Part shown: piece after piece, positions 1 through 11,472 of the stretch | Position numbering within the stretch: the first letter of the stretch is position 1 | Layout: every line of letters begins with the position of its first letter | DNA from: Batkoa obscura | Lineage: Eukaryota; Entomophthoromycota; Entomophthoromycetes; Entomophthorales; Batkoaceae | Direction: 5' to 3' | Length of the DNA: 64,000 nucleotides | Assembly (NCBI GenBank): GCA_030770535.1 | Contig: JASVEC010000077.1 | Location: 1-64,000, forward strand | Notes under the pieces: model-generated | The model's database searches: none | What the model was told of the DNA's origin: nothing | What the model saw: only the letters and a program-made list of their open reading frames with translations | Made by a program: the position numbers and the translations under genes

Positions 1-414
1 ATTACTGTCTATTTTGAATTCGGTATCAACCAATTTTTCTGATTTCATTGAACCCTTTTCTTTTAATTGAATCAAAATGTTTTCATCTAAAGCTGATTTA
101 TTATTATTGATATTTGGATTAAATGATTGTAAAAATTCCTCTTTGAAACCTCTTTCTTTATGTAGATTCTCTTTCATTTTATCCTTATTTAATTTCACTC
201 CGCCTTTTAAATTCATTCCTTTTCTATTTACCTTGTCTTCTATTTTGATGACATTATTAGTTCCATTAAAAGAATGAGGCTCATCAATTATTAAATTTGA
301 TCTAATGTATTCAGGCTCTCTATTATAATGCCTTAGCCTAAAGAACTGTTCTTTTATTACACTTTCTCCTTCCGCATCTCTTTTTTCCCATCTTCGTGCA
401 GTTTCTTCAAACAT
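1..414 (-). CDS. unrecognised hydrophilic protein, N-terminal part only
   Basis: The minus strand is open from an ATG at 414-412 to the window edge (138 codons, no stop), so the 3' part lies outside. The predicted protein begins MFEETARRWEKRDAEGES and is very hydrophilic, rich in Lys, Glu and Asn, with no membrane segment or signal peptide. It is divergent from the prefoldin gene, with about 125 bp between the two start codons, so the two probably share a promoter region. I do not recognise the family. The long uninterrupted frame in such AT-rich DNA, with a balanced hydrophilic composition, is the main support for it being coding. Confidence 0.5.
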   Translation of the reverse strand, partial: MFEETARRWEKRDAEGESVIKEQFFRLRHYNREPEYIRSNLIIDEPHSFNGTNNVIKIEDKVNRKGMNLKGGVKLNKDKMKENLHKERGFKEEFLQSFNPNINNNKSALDENILIQLKEKGSMKSEKLVDTEFKIDSN

Positions 415-538
415 TTTGAAAAAGTATCATTTAGGTTCTGTTGGATTGCTATTTAAATCATTCAAGCCAATCATTTAAATTTATTCGAAGTCCTTAAAAC
501 TCAATTTTCATTGAGTTTGATTTTATTATCTTAATAAA

Positions 539-985
539 ATGGCAGCATTACCAAAGTTAACCGAAAAAGAAATAGTTGTTAAGTTTAATCAACTAAAACA
601 AGAAATCAGCACCATTACTTCAAGAATTGGAGAATTGGAGTCAGAGATAGAAGAACACAAGTAACTTTACTCATTTTTATTTTATTTTAAATTTACAATT
701 TCAGATTAGTTATTGAAACAATGGAGCCATTAAGTGGAGATAGAAAGTGCTTTAGGTTGATTGGAGGTGTATTAGTAGAACGTACAGTTAAAGAAATTTT
801 ACCAACTTTAAAAGCAAATCATGATGGCGTAATTTCATTTAAATTTGTTTTTAGTATAAATAAACTAATCTATTTAGATTGCAAAATTAATAGAATCCTT
901 AGTTAAAAATTATAAAGCTAAAGATGAAGAATTCAAAAAATTTCAACAAGACTATAAAGTTAGAATAGCCCCTGCTCAATCCTGA
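539..985 (+). CDS. PFD2: prefoldin subunit 2 (GIM4/PFD2)
   Basis: Three exons: 539-660, 705-828 and 878-985; both introns are GT-AG (44 and 49 nt). The spliced product is 117 aa, close to yeast Gim4 (about 111 aa). It has the beta-prefoldin layout: an N-terminal coiled coil (residues 8-45), the central hairpin with the diagnostic block RKCFRLIGGVLVERTVKEIL, then a second coiled coil to the C terminus. Prefoldin is a cytosolic hexameric chaperone that hands unfolded actin and tubulin to the CCT chaperonin; this is a beta-class subunit. The second exon alone looks like an open frame starting at 721, but that Met is internal. Identification is secure from the hairpin motif; intron ends were chosen by frame and homology. 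Confidence 0.93.
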
Positions 986-1523
986 TTTTTTTAATTAAAG
1001 CCTTTATAGCTATTTGTATTATTATTTCTTTAATTTAGAGTCCCATATTTACTATCCTTATCCAATATTTATAAGCTTTAGCATATCGCACCAGTTGGAT
1101 TAATATAATAACCATATAAACACTATGTTGAAATTTATTATTAGTTAATATTTATCCAAATGTAAGTTTTAACCCTAAGAGTAGCATTTTAAGATAAAGT
1201 AAGGCTTACTATGGAATTGACCTATATATTGATACTTTAAAGTAGTAATAAAATAAATGCATTTCATATGTACTATAATACCTTTTATAATATCTTTTAT
1301 ACATTTTTAAGTAAATCAAGGTTAACATTTGCTAGATTAAATAATTTTTTAAATCACTTTTACTAAAGATCGTGTTAAAAGGTTACTTATCAAAAAAGAT
1401 GTATTGAGCAACAAAATAACTTATATGAATATACCATATTTTATTCCACCAAAGTAAATTCATATAACATTAGCAATGTTCATATTCAAAAATCATCAAA
1501 TATGACTTTAAATCTTAGTTTAT
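986..1523. other. AT-rich intergenic, no gene seen
   Basis: Sequence 3' of prefoldin. It is AT-rich with frequent stops in all frames. I see no gene, RNA or clear repeat before the short element at 1524. Confidence 0.5.
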
Positions 1524-1626
1524 ATGGAGATGTTTTTTGTTTTCATCACTTTTTCCATTTTTTAAGCGCTATTTGAACAGAACTTTTATTAGTAAAATTC
1601 TTAAACAAAAAAATATATATTCATAT
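1524..1626 (+). mobile_element. short terminal-inverted-repeat element (MITE-A), plus orientation
   Basis: A diverged copy of the ~98-bp element found about 20 times in this window. In the plus orientation used here the family starts GGGGATGTTTTTTTGGCTTC, has a central TTTTAAGCGCTATTTGA block, and ends in the reverse complement of GGGGATGTATTTTTGTG. This copy keeps the central block and the AGTAAAATTCTTAAAC segment, but both tips are degraded. Confidence 0.75.
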
Positions 1627-2645
1627 ATTAAAATTATGAAATATAAAATTATGGTTCTGATAAAGTTTCAAGAAAATGGTAAGGGGGAAGGTATCTGATA
1701 AATAAGGTTTAATTTTTAAATGCAAATTTATCTTAGAGTAACTGTTCAAAAGTAGCTATTTTAATAACCGTAAGACAGTTTCGTAGTATAAAAAACATAA
1801 TAAAAAACATATAATAAATGTTCTAAACAATATAAATAACATCAAAAACTTTTTATAATAATTACATAATAAAACATTAACTTCAAGTTATTTTCACGTT
1901 ACTATCAATCTGGAATTATTACAACTTTGATCGAGTTAATATATTAATTTGTGTCAATTGGCAAAATATTAGTTGAATTTGGTATTTCATTTTTCATCCA
2001 CCTGATACAAAATGTCAATACAAGCTAATAAATTCGAAGTTCCAATACTCCTTTTCCATTCCAAAAACAGTGGATTTGAAGTTTAAAGTTATTTCATTTT
2101 TTATCAATTGAATTTGATGCAAATTACTAGCAAATAAATGTGGGGCTTACAGCTTTGCACCTTTAAATTAATTTATCGTTATAATGTAAAAATTTTGTGA
2201 ATAATACAAAATGATTTTATATTAAATTATAAAGATATTAATAAATTAAACTATAGCTCTAATTATAAAAATCTCCTTTTATTTAATAAAATTTAAAAAT
2301 AGATATTAATATTCGGAAATCAACATGATATTATGCACCATTGCAATAAAAGAAAGTAAGTTCTATTTTTAGCTGTTATTATGGAGGATTGATCACATTT
2401 AATAAATCCAATTTCCTAGTGACAGCCTAAAACCAAATCGATTGGTCTATCCAGAATCGAAAATTACTTAATATAGGAAAAACAAAATAAAAATTCAAAT
2501 ATTAGTGATTACCAGGATCAAATGATTTAGCAACCTCTATTTGTTCCACAAATTTAAAAAGATATATAAATACTCTTAAATCCTAATCTTTAATTTTTTT
2601 ACGAAAATACAATTTACAGGCAGTGCCAGTTTAAGCTAACTAAAA
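1627..2645. other. AT-rich intergenic, no gene seen
   Basis: About 1 kb of AT-rich sequence, stop-rich on both strands, with no recognisable coding or repeat structure. Confidence 0.45.
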
Positions 2646-2921
2646 ATGATTGAAATAATGGGATATAAATACAGAGCAAAGAAGCTATTCAAAGCTTATT
2701 ACTTTGGGAAACCAGTGTTTATTGAAAAAGTAGTACCTGAAAGCATGCGTAGTAAAATTCATAATACAGATTTTGATTTAATGTTAAAAGATGAACAGAA
2801 TTTTAATACCATCAAGTTGAGTTTAACCCCTTCATTAAACTCAGACAAAAGAACAGGACATCGTAGATCAAGCTTTGTGGTCAATAATCAATCATTACAA
2901 GATTTGAAAGGTTGTAATTAA
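2646..2921 (+). CDS. hypothetical small protein (91 aa), doubtful
   Basis: An open frame beginning MIEIMGYKYRAKKLFKAYYF and ending at a TAA at 2919-2921. It is basic in its N-terminal third and has a plausible coding composition (mixed Arg, Ser, Asp, Leu rather than pure AT-codon residues). I do not recognise it. An acceptor-like TTTACAG lies about 25 bp upstream, so it could be the last exon of a spliced gene whose earlier exons I cannot find. It could also be a chance frame. Confidence 0.3.
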   Translation: MIEIMGYKYRAKKLFKAYYFGKPVFIEKVVPESMRSKIHNTDFDLMLKDEQNFNTIKLSLTPSLNSDKRTGHRRSSFVVNNQSLQDLKGCN

Positions 2922-3699
2922 GAGCTGTAGTTTATTGAATTAACAGAGTTATAAGAATTAATATTTAAATTAGAATATTGAGTACTATAGTTTAGATTAT
3001 GATTATAATGGAATTAATTAATTAATAAACTTAATATTATAATAATATCTTCATTGAATCAATATATTATTTATTTTACCCAACTATTCCTTCCCCTCTC
3101 CTTAATATCGTCTCCTCCGTTATCTACCCTGTTTTATACCTCATAAAGCGATAATATATTTCATATCTTGTAATTAAATCTTAATAAAAACATAATTCTT
3201 TAAACATATTATTTTAAATTTTGACTATTTTAGTTAGCTTTAAAGAAAACTATTAAATCATATTAGATAATATTAAATAAGGGGTGGATAACATAAATAA
3301 ATGGTAATATTAAAATCGAAGAATAAATATTAATATCAGAATAAAGTTTATTTTAAGTGATATTTTAATTTTGATTTATAAAAAGCGGAGACAATGCTGT
3401 AGTTTAATTTAGATTATTCTTCAATCGAATGTTTGTAAATTAGTAGCTGTACTTTCTAATATTATACTTTGTACTAATAATTTATTTAATTTAGTTTATT
3501 ATAACTGTGTTCTTTAGTTATAGTGGTAATATCACTTCAAATAGATTCAAAAAAAATATACATGTAGGCAACATAAGTTAATAAAACATCATAAGATATG
3601 CTACAATAATGGCTTTATATTTGATAAATAATAAATGAGCGAAGTAAGCTATAAATGACATGGACCGAAATAAAAACTAAAAGCATAGCTAGTTAGATA
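2922..3699. other. AT-rich intergenic, no gene seen
   Basis: Spacer downstream of the doubtful small ORF and downstream (3') of the minus-strand DUF4436 gene. Nothing identifiable. Confidence 0.45.
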
Positions 3700-4915
3700 T
3701 TAAATTTTACCCCTAAAATTAAGATTGGAATCTATACTAGAGATACCATCAAACTGAGACTCTTTTCTTATATTAGATAGATAGATATTATCCTCTTGAG
3801 AAGAAGTAAAGTGTTGATCATCAAGTTTATTGAATGTGCTTTTATTTCCTAGATGGTTACTATCATTGTGAAGGTTGATAGGTTCTGGTAGTACTTCTTT
3901 AGCTTGGTTTTTATCCTTACTATCGCTCAAATTCATAGCCCATTTAAATAGCAGTGTTACTGCTACCATTGATATCAATACCAAACACCTATTAACCAGT
4001 TAAAACAATATATAATAAAAATAATATATTGACTTACCAAAAGAATCCAAGAATATCACTTATACAACCCATAGCAGGCACCCCAGGTTGAGAGTTTCTT
4101 AACGCAGGCAAAGCAAACAGCATAGAAACGCTAGTGCCCAAAATAGGTGGTGGGATTTCTCTATTATTAAATACTGCGTCAACAGCAATATTAATCATAG
4201 CAATAGCTAAGCACCACATCAAAACAACCATAAAAGAGCAAACTAACAAAGTGGTAGGGGGCCGTACAGCTCTTACAGCAACAATTTTTGACTCATCCAA
4301 AGTGGTATAGGTAGAAAAATAACCATTTGTTTTTTCATCTTCTGGTAAGTCATAGAAACGAATACGAAATAATTGTGAAGTGCCATAAAAGGTGACGCTT
4401 GTAGGGACTAAAATTGGATCCCCGGATTTTGAGATGGATTTATTTTTGGTTGTTATTTCCAATGGAAAATACGCGATGAATTCTTCTAATGGATAGTCTC
4501 TTAAGTTACCAAAGGTGAAAGGTACTGCTAATTGGAAAGGCTCAATGGAGTTTCCCCTTGGTACAGATCTACGTTTGAATCGGAAGTTGATATCAATATC
4601 ATATTTGATTGTTTTATTTTCATAACTTAGGTCTCCTATTGGATCAAGTTGTATAAACAAATCTACTTTTTTATTTAAAGGATCTACATTCATTAAATCT
4701 ACTTGTATGTTTAGACTACCTCCAATTAATTCACTTTGTGTTGCTATTTGCTTATATGATCTTCCATTTGAGCCCTCGTTTGAATAAGCTACAAAGATTG
4801 GTAATACTATTACACACCATAATATAGCTCCAATAAAAAATTTAAATAGCCGTCTTCTTACTTTATGTAGAAATACCCAATTATAGCACCTAGTTAAGGT
4901 CTTATTTTTTGACAT
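3700..4915 (-). CDS. DUF4436 family membrane protein, copy 1
   Basis: Two exons on the minus strand: 4915-4038 and 3988-3700, with a 49-nt intron (GTAAGT...AATAG). The product is 388 aa. It has an N-terminal membrane segment (about residues 22-45, KFFIGAILWCVIVLPIFVAY), a polar beta-rich region of roughly 180 residues, then three hydrophobic segments near residues 225-345 that include FMVVLMWCLAIAMINIAVDA and GVPAMGCISDILGFFW, and a polar tail. The order one TM, soluble domain, three TMs is that of the fungal DUF4436 family, whose function is unknown. The intron splits the Trp codon after GFF in both copies, so the gene structure is conserved. It is divergently arranged with its paralog at 6023. 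Confidence 0.85.
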
Positions 4916-6022
4916 CTTTTTAAAGAAAATGAGCTGCGGTTAAAATTACAATAAAGATTAATAAAAAGTAATCTACCATTTAGTTTCCTCTTTGTTTTAA
5001 ACTTCAGTTATATGATGTTTTACATTTGTCAGTTCATCAGTTTGAGCTTTTATTTTTCGTTATTCTTCTGCTAATTTTATCACCTAATAACTTTACAAAT
5101 TATGATAAATTATTGGCTAAAAGTAGAAATGAGGTTGTCTTTTTTGCTTAAGGAATTCGTTAGCATTTTTTCCTCTTAATAGCACTTAAAAAGGGAATAA
5201 ATAATGAAACCAAAAAACACTATCAAGTTTATTTTGTGCAATAGTACTATTTTAAGCATAGGACTAAAATGAACTAAAATTTGCCATAATAATCAAATTA
5301 GTGAATTAAAAAAAGAATACAGAAATGAACCTGACACAACTATTTTCCAAGGATATATTATTTATAGCTTCAGAACTTTAAGTGTGTGTAAAATTTACAA
5401 TAAAAGATTTATTTTTACATTTATTGTTATATTTGAGTTAGGATTAAGTTCAAATATTAACTATCAAAATCTTATTACTGTTTTTATTTTGTATCTTTCC
5501 TGGATTATTTTTATCCAATGACTTAAATATGAATTAACAGAAAGCGTGTAATTCAATATCAACCCTATGGTTTCTTCGAACCTTGTTTTGAAAGTATTAA
5601 ATTAGGCGTTATCCCCCTTATTTATACTACTTTTAGTCTGAGCTGTTTACCATTTTATTCACTTGATATACTCTCTCCTACCAATAAAAGTCAATAGATA
5701 CATTATGAAGTTAAAAGGAGCTTTAAAATATAGTAAAACTGAAGTTAACATTAAAAGTTACTAGATTTATACATTAAAATCGTTGGTTATTTTGCTATCC
5801 TTTCAAATGTACTCATATCTTTGGTGTAAAGGGTGGCTCTGGAAAAAAGAAATTTCTAAAATTTGGAGAACATTTTCTATCATACTTTCAAATTTGTCCG
5901 TAATTTTAAAATGCTTAAGGAATGTTAAATGATATAAGGATAGGTTTAAATGCATCAATAATATAAATATTGTTATTAAGCCAAAATATAAAGGAATTCA
6001 ACTGGACTTGACATAATAAAAA
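4916..6022. promoter_or_regulatory. shared divergent spacer between the two DUF4436 genes
   Basis: A 1.1-kb AT-rich region holds both putative promoters of the divergent paralogs. It contains a decayed short element at 5129-5222. I see no further gene and cannot point to defined promoter motifs. Confidence 0.45.
5129..5222 (-). mobile_element. MITE-A copy, decayed, minus orientation
   Basis: Starts GAGGTTGTCTTTTTTGCTTA and ends in AATGAAACCAAAAAACACT, matching the family ends in the reverse orientation. The central block is eroded (AATAGCACTTAAAA). It lies in the shared promoter region of the two DUF4436 genes. Confidence 0.6.
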
Positions 6023-7215
6023 ATGATGCCAATAAAAGCAAACATAACCAGGTTACATAGCTGGATATTTTCCAGTAATCTTAGGAGAAGAGTCTTTAAA
6101 ATATTTATAGGGATGACACTATTCTGTATCATAGTGATACCAATTTTTATAGGATATGTCAATGAAGGAGATAAATCCAGGGTCCTGAATAATATTAAAA
6201 ACTATACGGATTCAAATACAGAGGATTATATTGATTTACAGATTGACTTGGTTACTGCAGATCCAGTCAATAAAAAAGTAGATTTATTTGTACAGTTAGA
6301 CCCTATAGGAGGATATAGTTTTAAAAATAAGACGTCAAGGTATGATATTGATATCAATTTTCGATTCATACGTAAGTCTATTTTAAAGGGTGAGTTTATA
6401 GAACCCTTTCAACTAAGCTTACCCTTTGCGGAGGGAAGCTTAAGGGATTATCCTTTTGAATTATTTTTGGTTTATTTTCCAATTGAAATCATTATCAGAA
6501 GCTCAAGCTTGAGCTCTAATGAAATAGACTTATTAGCTGCTAACACTAACATTAATTTCTATGGTACTTCTCAGCTATTTCGTGTACGCTATGAAGAGGT
6601 ATCTAACCAAGATAAAAGCAATGCCTTCTATTCTTCAGTCACTATCTTACCAAATTCAAAATTAATTATGGTAAAATTATTGCGTCCTCCTACTACACTA
6701 TTGGTTTGTACCTTTATGGTTGTTTTGATGTGGTGCTTAGCTATTGCTATGATTAATATTGCTATTGATGCTGTGTTCAATAACAGAGAAATTCCTCCTC
6801 CAATTTTAGGTACAAGCGTTGCTATGTTGTTTGCTTTGCCTGCGTTAAGAAACTCTCAACCTGGGGTGCCTGCTATGGGTTGTATAAGTGATATTCTTGG
6901 ATTCTTTTGGTAAATCAATATATTATTTTTGTAGAATATTAGATATTAGCGTTAATTAATAGGAGTTTAGTTTTAATATCAATAGCAGCAGTAACATTAT
7001 TGTTTAAATGGCTTCTTAACAGAGACAAGGAAATAACTGGTAAAGTACCAGGTTCAACTAATTCAAACGATAATCAAGTTGAAAAACGAAGTAATTTTAG
7101 TTCTACCAATCTATCAGATGAAATGCAAATTACATACAATAGTAAGGTACAGGCCTCATTGAGCGAGTATGAATTAAATTCCAAAGTTCAAATAAACAGG
7201 GGCTTAGCCCAATAA
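6023..7215 (+). CDS. DUF4436 family membrane protein, copy 2
   Basis: Two exons: 6023-6909 and 6963-7215; the 53-nt intron sits at the same Trp codon as in copy 1. The product is 379 aa with the same plan: N-terminal TM (FKIFIGMTLFCIIVIPIFIG), a soluble domain of about 180 residues, three hydrophobic segments, and a polar Asn/Ser-rich tail. The two paralogs agree throughout but are nearly identical from the FMVVLMWCLAIAMINIA block to the end of exon 1, where the DNA itself is almost unchanged. Their tails differ. The gene runs tail-to-tail with the TMEM70-like gene, only about 105 bp away. Function of the family is unknown. The start could be the second ATG three bases on. Confidence 0.85.
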
Positions 7216-7320
7216 ATCAAGTTAATATTTGTAATAATAGATCATTTCTAAAACTTTAAAATTTATTATTTTAACTATTTTACTATTCTATAACTTAAAA
7301 ACCGTACTATTCGCTGTTGC

Positions 7321-8124
7321 TCAATCCTTATTCTTTTTCCACAAAGTCCATAAGCCTGAAGCAACTGGATTATTCTCTAGCTTTCCTTTTTCAATAAAGA
7401 AAGTTTTAGCTCCTCCAAAAACAATCTTACCATCTTTTTCTGCAAGGATAGTTCTTTTAGCTTTAAGATTAGCTGGAGATAACCAATGGTTAAATACTTC
7501 ACAATCTCCTAATTGAACTAAAGTACTAACTTCTTGCCCGTAAAGCCCCATTGTATTTAACTTCATCACCGATTCTTTTGTTATGCTCCTTTGATTTTTA
7601 CTCCCTGATTGGCGTAGTTGTGCTAAATTCACATAACTCTTAGTTTGGGAGTAGGTATAGTAACTTGGTAATATACCGCAAATAGTGACTAAAAGCAATA
7701 GTATTAGATCAAAAAAAGAGCTTTACTACATTTAAAATAAGTACCGAAAGCTGAGCCTAAGATGGGGGCTTTACCATAAAAATAAATAGAAGGTGCGGCA
7801 AACAGAGCTACTAAAAACAATGAATTTCCGATATATTTGAACCCTTTCATGGTGTTATTTATTGGGCCTTCATAAATTGTTTCATAGAAATACTTTGATT
7901 TCGGTTTTTTTAGATCAAATTTTGTTTCTTTTTGTGAACTTGGTGCATCTTGTTGTGATTGTAATGCACTCTTTGTTGTGTAAAAATTGTGGGTTGGGAC
8001 TATAAATAGGGCCCTATTATTTTAAAAAAATACATTAAATTGTTGTCTTATTTGTCTTATGGTGATTTTAATACCTTTTGTAAGTCAATAAAGAACTCAT
8101 TCTATTTATTTTTAATCTTAACAT
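7321..8124 (-). CDS. TMEM70/TMEM186-like mitochondrial membrane protein
   Basis: Three exons on the minus strand: 8124-8075, 8013-7730 and 7688-7321; introns of 61 and 41 nt. The product is 233 aa. The first 16 codons plus the start of exon 2 give a basic presequence-like N terminus (MLRLKINRMSSLLTYKRA), consistent with mitochondrial import. The body has IYEGPINNTMKGFKYIG followed by two hydrophobic segments (about residues 75-125), then a soluble C-terminal domain ending KKNKD. This matches the TMEM70-type plan (a YEG-like lead, a two-TM hairpin, a C-terminal domain), a family of inner-membrane assembly factors. The family call rests on motif memory, so it is moderate; the gene model is firmer. 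Start codons of this gene and the divergent gene at 8264 are 139 bp apart. Confidence 0.6.
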
Positions 8125-8263
8125 TTTTAAAAATGATAATAATTTTGCCTAATACTCAATAAAATAAATACCATTATTTAACACTGAATCATTCTCAATT
8201 TTATTGGCCATTCAAAACTTCAAAAAACAAAAACAAAAAGTAAAAATTATCTTTCTTTCTATA

Positions 8264-9908
8264 ATGCTGAAATCGTTTATCAATAATGTAACATTACAAT
8301 TCAATTTATAATAGCAATATTAAAACTTCATTAGATATATGATGAGTTAAATCTTATTAAGCTAACGTTTGATGTTGTAACTGGAAGGATAGATGGTATA
8401 AAAGAATCTGAAGTTCAAGATAAGCGAGGGATTAAAGGGAGCAGTCAAGAAATAAAAAGAGAAGACAAGGAAGAAGCTAAAAACGGAATTAAGAAAAATA
8501 TAGATGATTATATAGAAACTAGTGAACTCTCAATTTCGAAACAAGGGAGGAGCATAGATCCAGTCAAGGAGCAAGAAACAAAAGACAATTTAATTATAAA
8601 ACAAGAGACAGCAGAAAGTTCGATTAAACAACAACAACAAGAAAAACCAGTAAGTGTTAAATGGTCCGAGATTAACGGGGAGAATGCGATAGATAATTTA
8701 CTTTTTAAGATTGAGACGAAGCTTTTAACCAAAAAAACTGACACTGGCCCTACAACAAGCAGGGTGCTTGGTAATTTAAACTTCAAGTCAAATATGTTTG
8801 GAACTTCAATTCAACTGATACGGGTATACCTGAGACTATAACGAAAGTAGCAAAAGATTCAACGATGGAAAAAAATATCAATGAAATCATTAGTAAATGT
8901 GAAGAAATTGTAAAAAATACTGGTTTTTATTATCTTACAAGTGGTACTGAGCTTGATACCCCAGAAGGATTAAACAAAACATTGCTTCCAACATCATTGG
9001 ATGATGAATTTACTAAAGGGATTGAAATTTCGGAGCTTTATTCAAAGCATGAAGCATTTCAAAAGCAAATTCAACAAGAGGTTAAGGAAGAAGCTATCTT
9101 AAATTGTGGAAATCATTTGGCACTTATTTCGAATGATATTATAGATTATTATACTAAAAAAGTTTTTCCCGCTATTAGTGAGAGTGAAGATTGGAAAGAG
9201 TATATTGATGTTGTAAATAATAGAGTTAAGGAATTGTTTAATGTTATCCAAGAGTATCCGGAGGAAATGAGACGTTCAGTAAGTATCATTTAACTCATAA
9301 TTTATTTTACACATTAATATTTTAGGCTGGAGAAATCTTAGAAATATTAACAGAAGCGAGTGGACTTAATCATATCATTGGAGAATATTTGCTTTTTAGA
9401 ATTTATTCTATTTTGATTGTAATAAGATTATTATTACTATGCTATTTTATACTAATTTACATTATCAGGAGACTGTATTGACTTGTAAATCCAAAGACTC
9501 AGTTGACACTCTTATTAAGTTTTCGAAGTGTGTTTATAAAATCAGACCTGGGTTTTCAGAATATATATTTATTGCTAAGCTAGTTAATGAGAATCCATAT
9601 ATTCTTTTTAAAGACTTGAATGATAGAAAGATGGTAAACCAATAATTAATAATATCACATATTAACATTAATAACTGTTATTTACTATTTAGATCCATAA
9701 TATTGCCTTAAAAGATCATAACGCTCTATATCAACTTCAAAATCAAATTAAAGAAACTGAAAGTATCGTAAACAAGAACAAAGTTACTAAACTTAACATA
9801 AATTATTCAGCTAGTGAGGATAAAAGGAAGGAAGCTTATGAAAACTTACGCATTTTCAACCTTAACCAGCTTATTGACAGCTTAAATATCTATCAAATAA
9901 GTAACTGA
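8264..9908 (+). CDS. unrecognised spliced gene, charged N-terminal half, with one frame disruption
   Basis: Proposed exons: 8264-8287, 8335-9278, 9326-9418, 9469-9633 and 9693-9908, all with GT-AG introns of about 47-60 nt. The N-terminal half is charged and Lys/Glu/Gln-rich. The C-terminal half is helical with coiled-coil character (EKNINEIISKCEEIVKN onward, and HNALYQLQNQIKETE near the end). Within exon 2 the frame shifts once, between about 8775 and 8838: coding-like sequence continues on both sides but in different frames. This is either a one-base loss, a sequencing error, or a very short intron (a 17-nt GT-AG stretch at 8771-8787 would restore the frame). I do not recognise the protein. 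The 3' end of the last exon has a partial duplicate just downstream. Confidence 0.5.
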
Positions 9909-9929
9909 GCTATTAATTAGTGAAGATGA

Positions 9930-10005
9930 AAGCTTGTAAAATTTGTGCATTTTTAATCACAATCAATCGGTAGCTTGAATATCTATCAAATAAAAAAGGA
10001 CACAT
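9930..10005 (+). repeat. partial tandem duplicate of the preceding gene's 3' end
   Basis: This stretch resembles 9840-9905: a GCATTTT(T/C)AA start and a shared AATATCTATCAAATAA end in the same order. It looks like a decayed local duplication of the last part of exon 5. The duplicate is not coding. Confidence 0.55.
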
Positions 10006-10257
10006 TTTTATGCTTAAAATAGTTTATTTATTACTTATATTAACTAAAATAACATCTCATGTGTATTATTATTATTTCTTTATAATTTTTAATTTTTAAA
10101 AAAGAATATAAAAGAACTTTCTATAGCGCATTTACCATTTAGGTAGAAACCATAAAAATTCTTGAAAATTCTTGAAAGTTAAAGCAACTTCAACAAATAA
10201 AAAGTAAAAAAGTAGAAAGTGGCATTTAAACTTGGTAACTCTTTTTTTAAAATAATA

Positions 10258-11472
10258 ATGGCAGAATCAAATCAATCAGCTTCTAACGATACATGGTCTA
10301 ATTTAAGTGGTAAATTTGGGCCATTGGCCAGCAAAATAAGCAAGGGATTTACACAAGCCAAACAATGGAGTGAAGAGAAGTTAGGCACTGCTTCGGATGT
10401 CACTGAGTTACCCGTAGAATATCTTGAACTTGAAAAGGTAACTAAGCTAAATAAATAAATCATCAACTATAAAATAATCTAATAAATTAAAAAGAAAGTA
10501 GACACTATAAGAAATTTGCATTTACAAATGATAAAAGTTGTCAAAAATTATTCCGCTCAGTTAGGTGATACTGTTTTACCAGAAAGCTTACAGGGATTTA
10601 CAAAAAGTATTACTGAAACATTTAACACTGGTAATGGGCCTGTAGCTCCACATGCTACTGAAAATAATGATCCTAAAACAGTATATAACGCTTTTGCTAA
10701 GACTGCATTTGAAGGTGCTGGTGTACTAGGAACTGATGAGCCTTTCGGTAATTTAAATTTAGTTTAGTTTGTTAGAATTCTGGTTAATTTTTCTAGGTAC
10801 CGTTTTAATGAAATTCGGTTCGGTAGAAGATAAAATAGGCGATAGTAAGACAAGAATGGTAATAATAATAATGATAGTATTTTAAATCAATTAATCTTTT
10901 ATTTATTTAAATAGAATCAAACTATTCAAAAACAAGTATTAACCCCATTAAACTCTACTTTAAATACAACTATTCAATTAGCTATGGTGAGTTAAAATAT
11001 GATATCGTGGATGGTTCTTTATTAATGTTTCTTTAGAAAGCTCGTCGAAATGTAACTAATTTAAGACTCGAGTTGGATGGGTTAAGATCCAAACATAGAA
11101 ACGCTAAACCAGAAAAACTAGCTCAAGTAACTATCATAACTAACAATAACTCAAAGAATACAACTAACACGAAAATAGGCCAAAAAAGAAATAGATGATG
11201 CTGAAGAAGCTTTAGTACTTGCAGTAGATGAAGCAAGTGAATTAATGCGAACAGTCATTGATAATGTAAGTAATTAATATACTCATAAAAATAGTACATA
11301 ATAATATTTTGACTTCTAATAGCCAGAACCACTTCGTAATTTGGCAGAGTTAGTAGCTGCTCAAATGGATTTTTACAAAGAAGCTTATGAGTTGTTAGCT
11401 GATATTGCTCCTGAAATTGATGAAATTCAAGTCACCCATGAATCCCTTTATCGTCAAAGTCAAGCAAATTAA
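10258..11472 (+). CDS. BAR-domain protein, Gvp36-like
   Basis: Seven exons: 10258-10437, 10495-10747, 10797-10858, 10915-10986, 11037-11126, 11179-11265 and 11323-11472. The product is 297 aa. The sequence reads through the fungal BAR family landmarks in order: an N-terminal amphipathic GPLASKISKGFTQAKQW segment, EEKLG, TELPVEYLELEK, GVLGTDEPFG, then a helix with RRNVTNLRLELDGLRS, and AKKEIDDAEEALVLAVDEAS followed by NPEPLRNLAELVAAQMDFY. These fit yeast Gvp36, a peripheral membrane-bending protein linked to Golgi traffic and endocytosis. Intron phases are all consistent. I placed the start at 10258 because MAESNQSA leads directly into the conserved Trp region. The gene is intact. Confidence 0.88.

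Noticed and set aside
77-277. Plus-strand open frame of 66 codons
   Set aside because: It lies opposite a longer hydrophilic minus-strand frame running off the window edge; the plus frame is a hydrophobic shadow.
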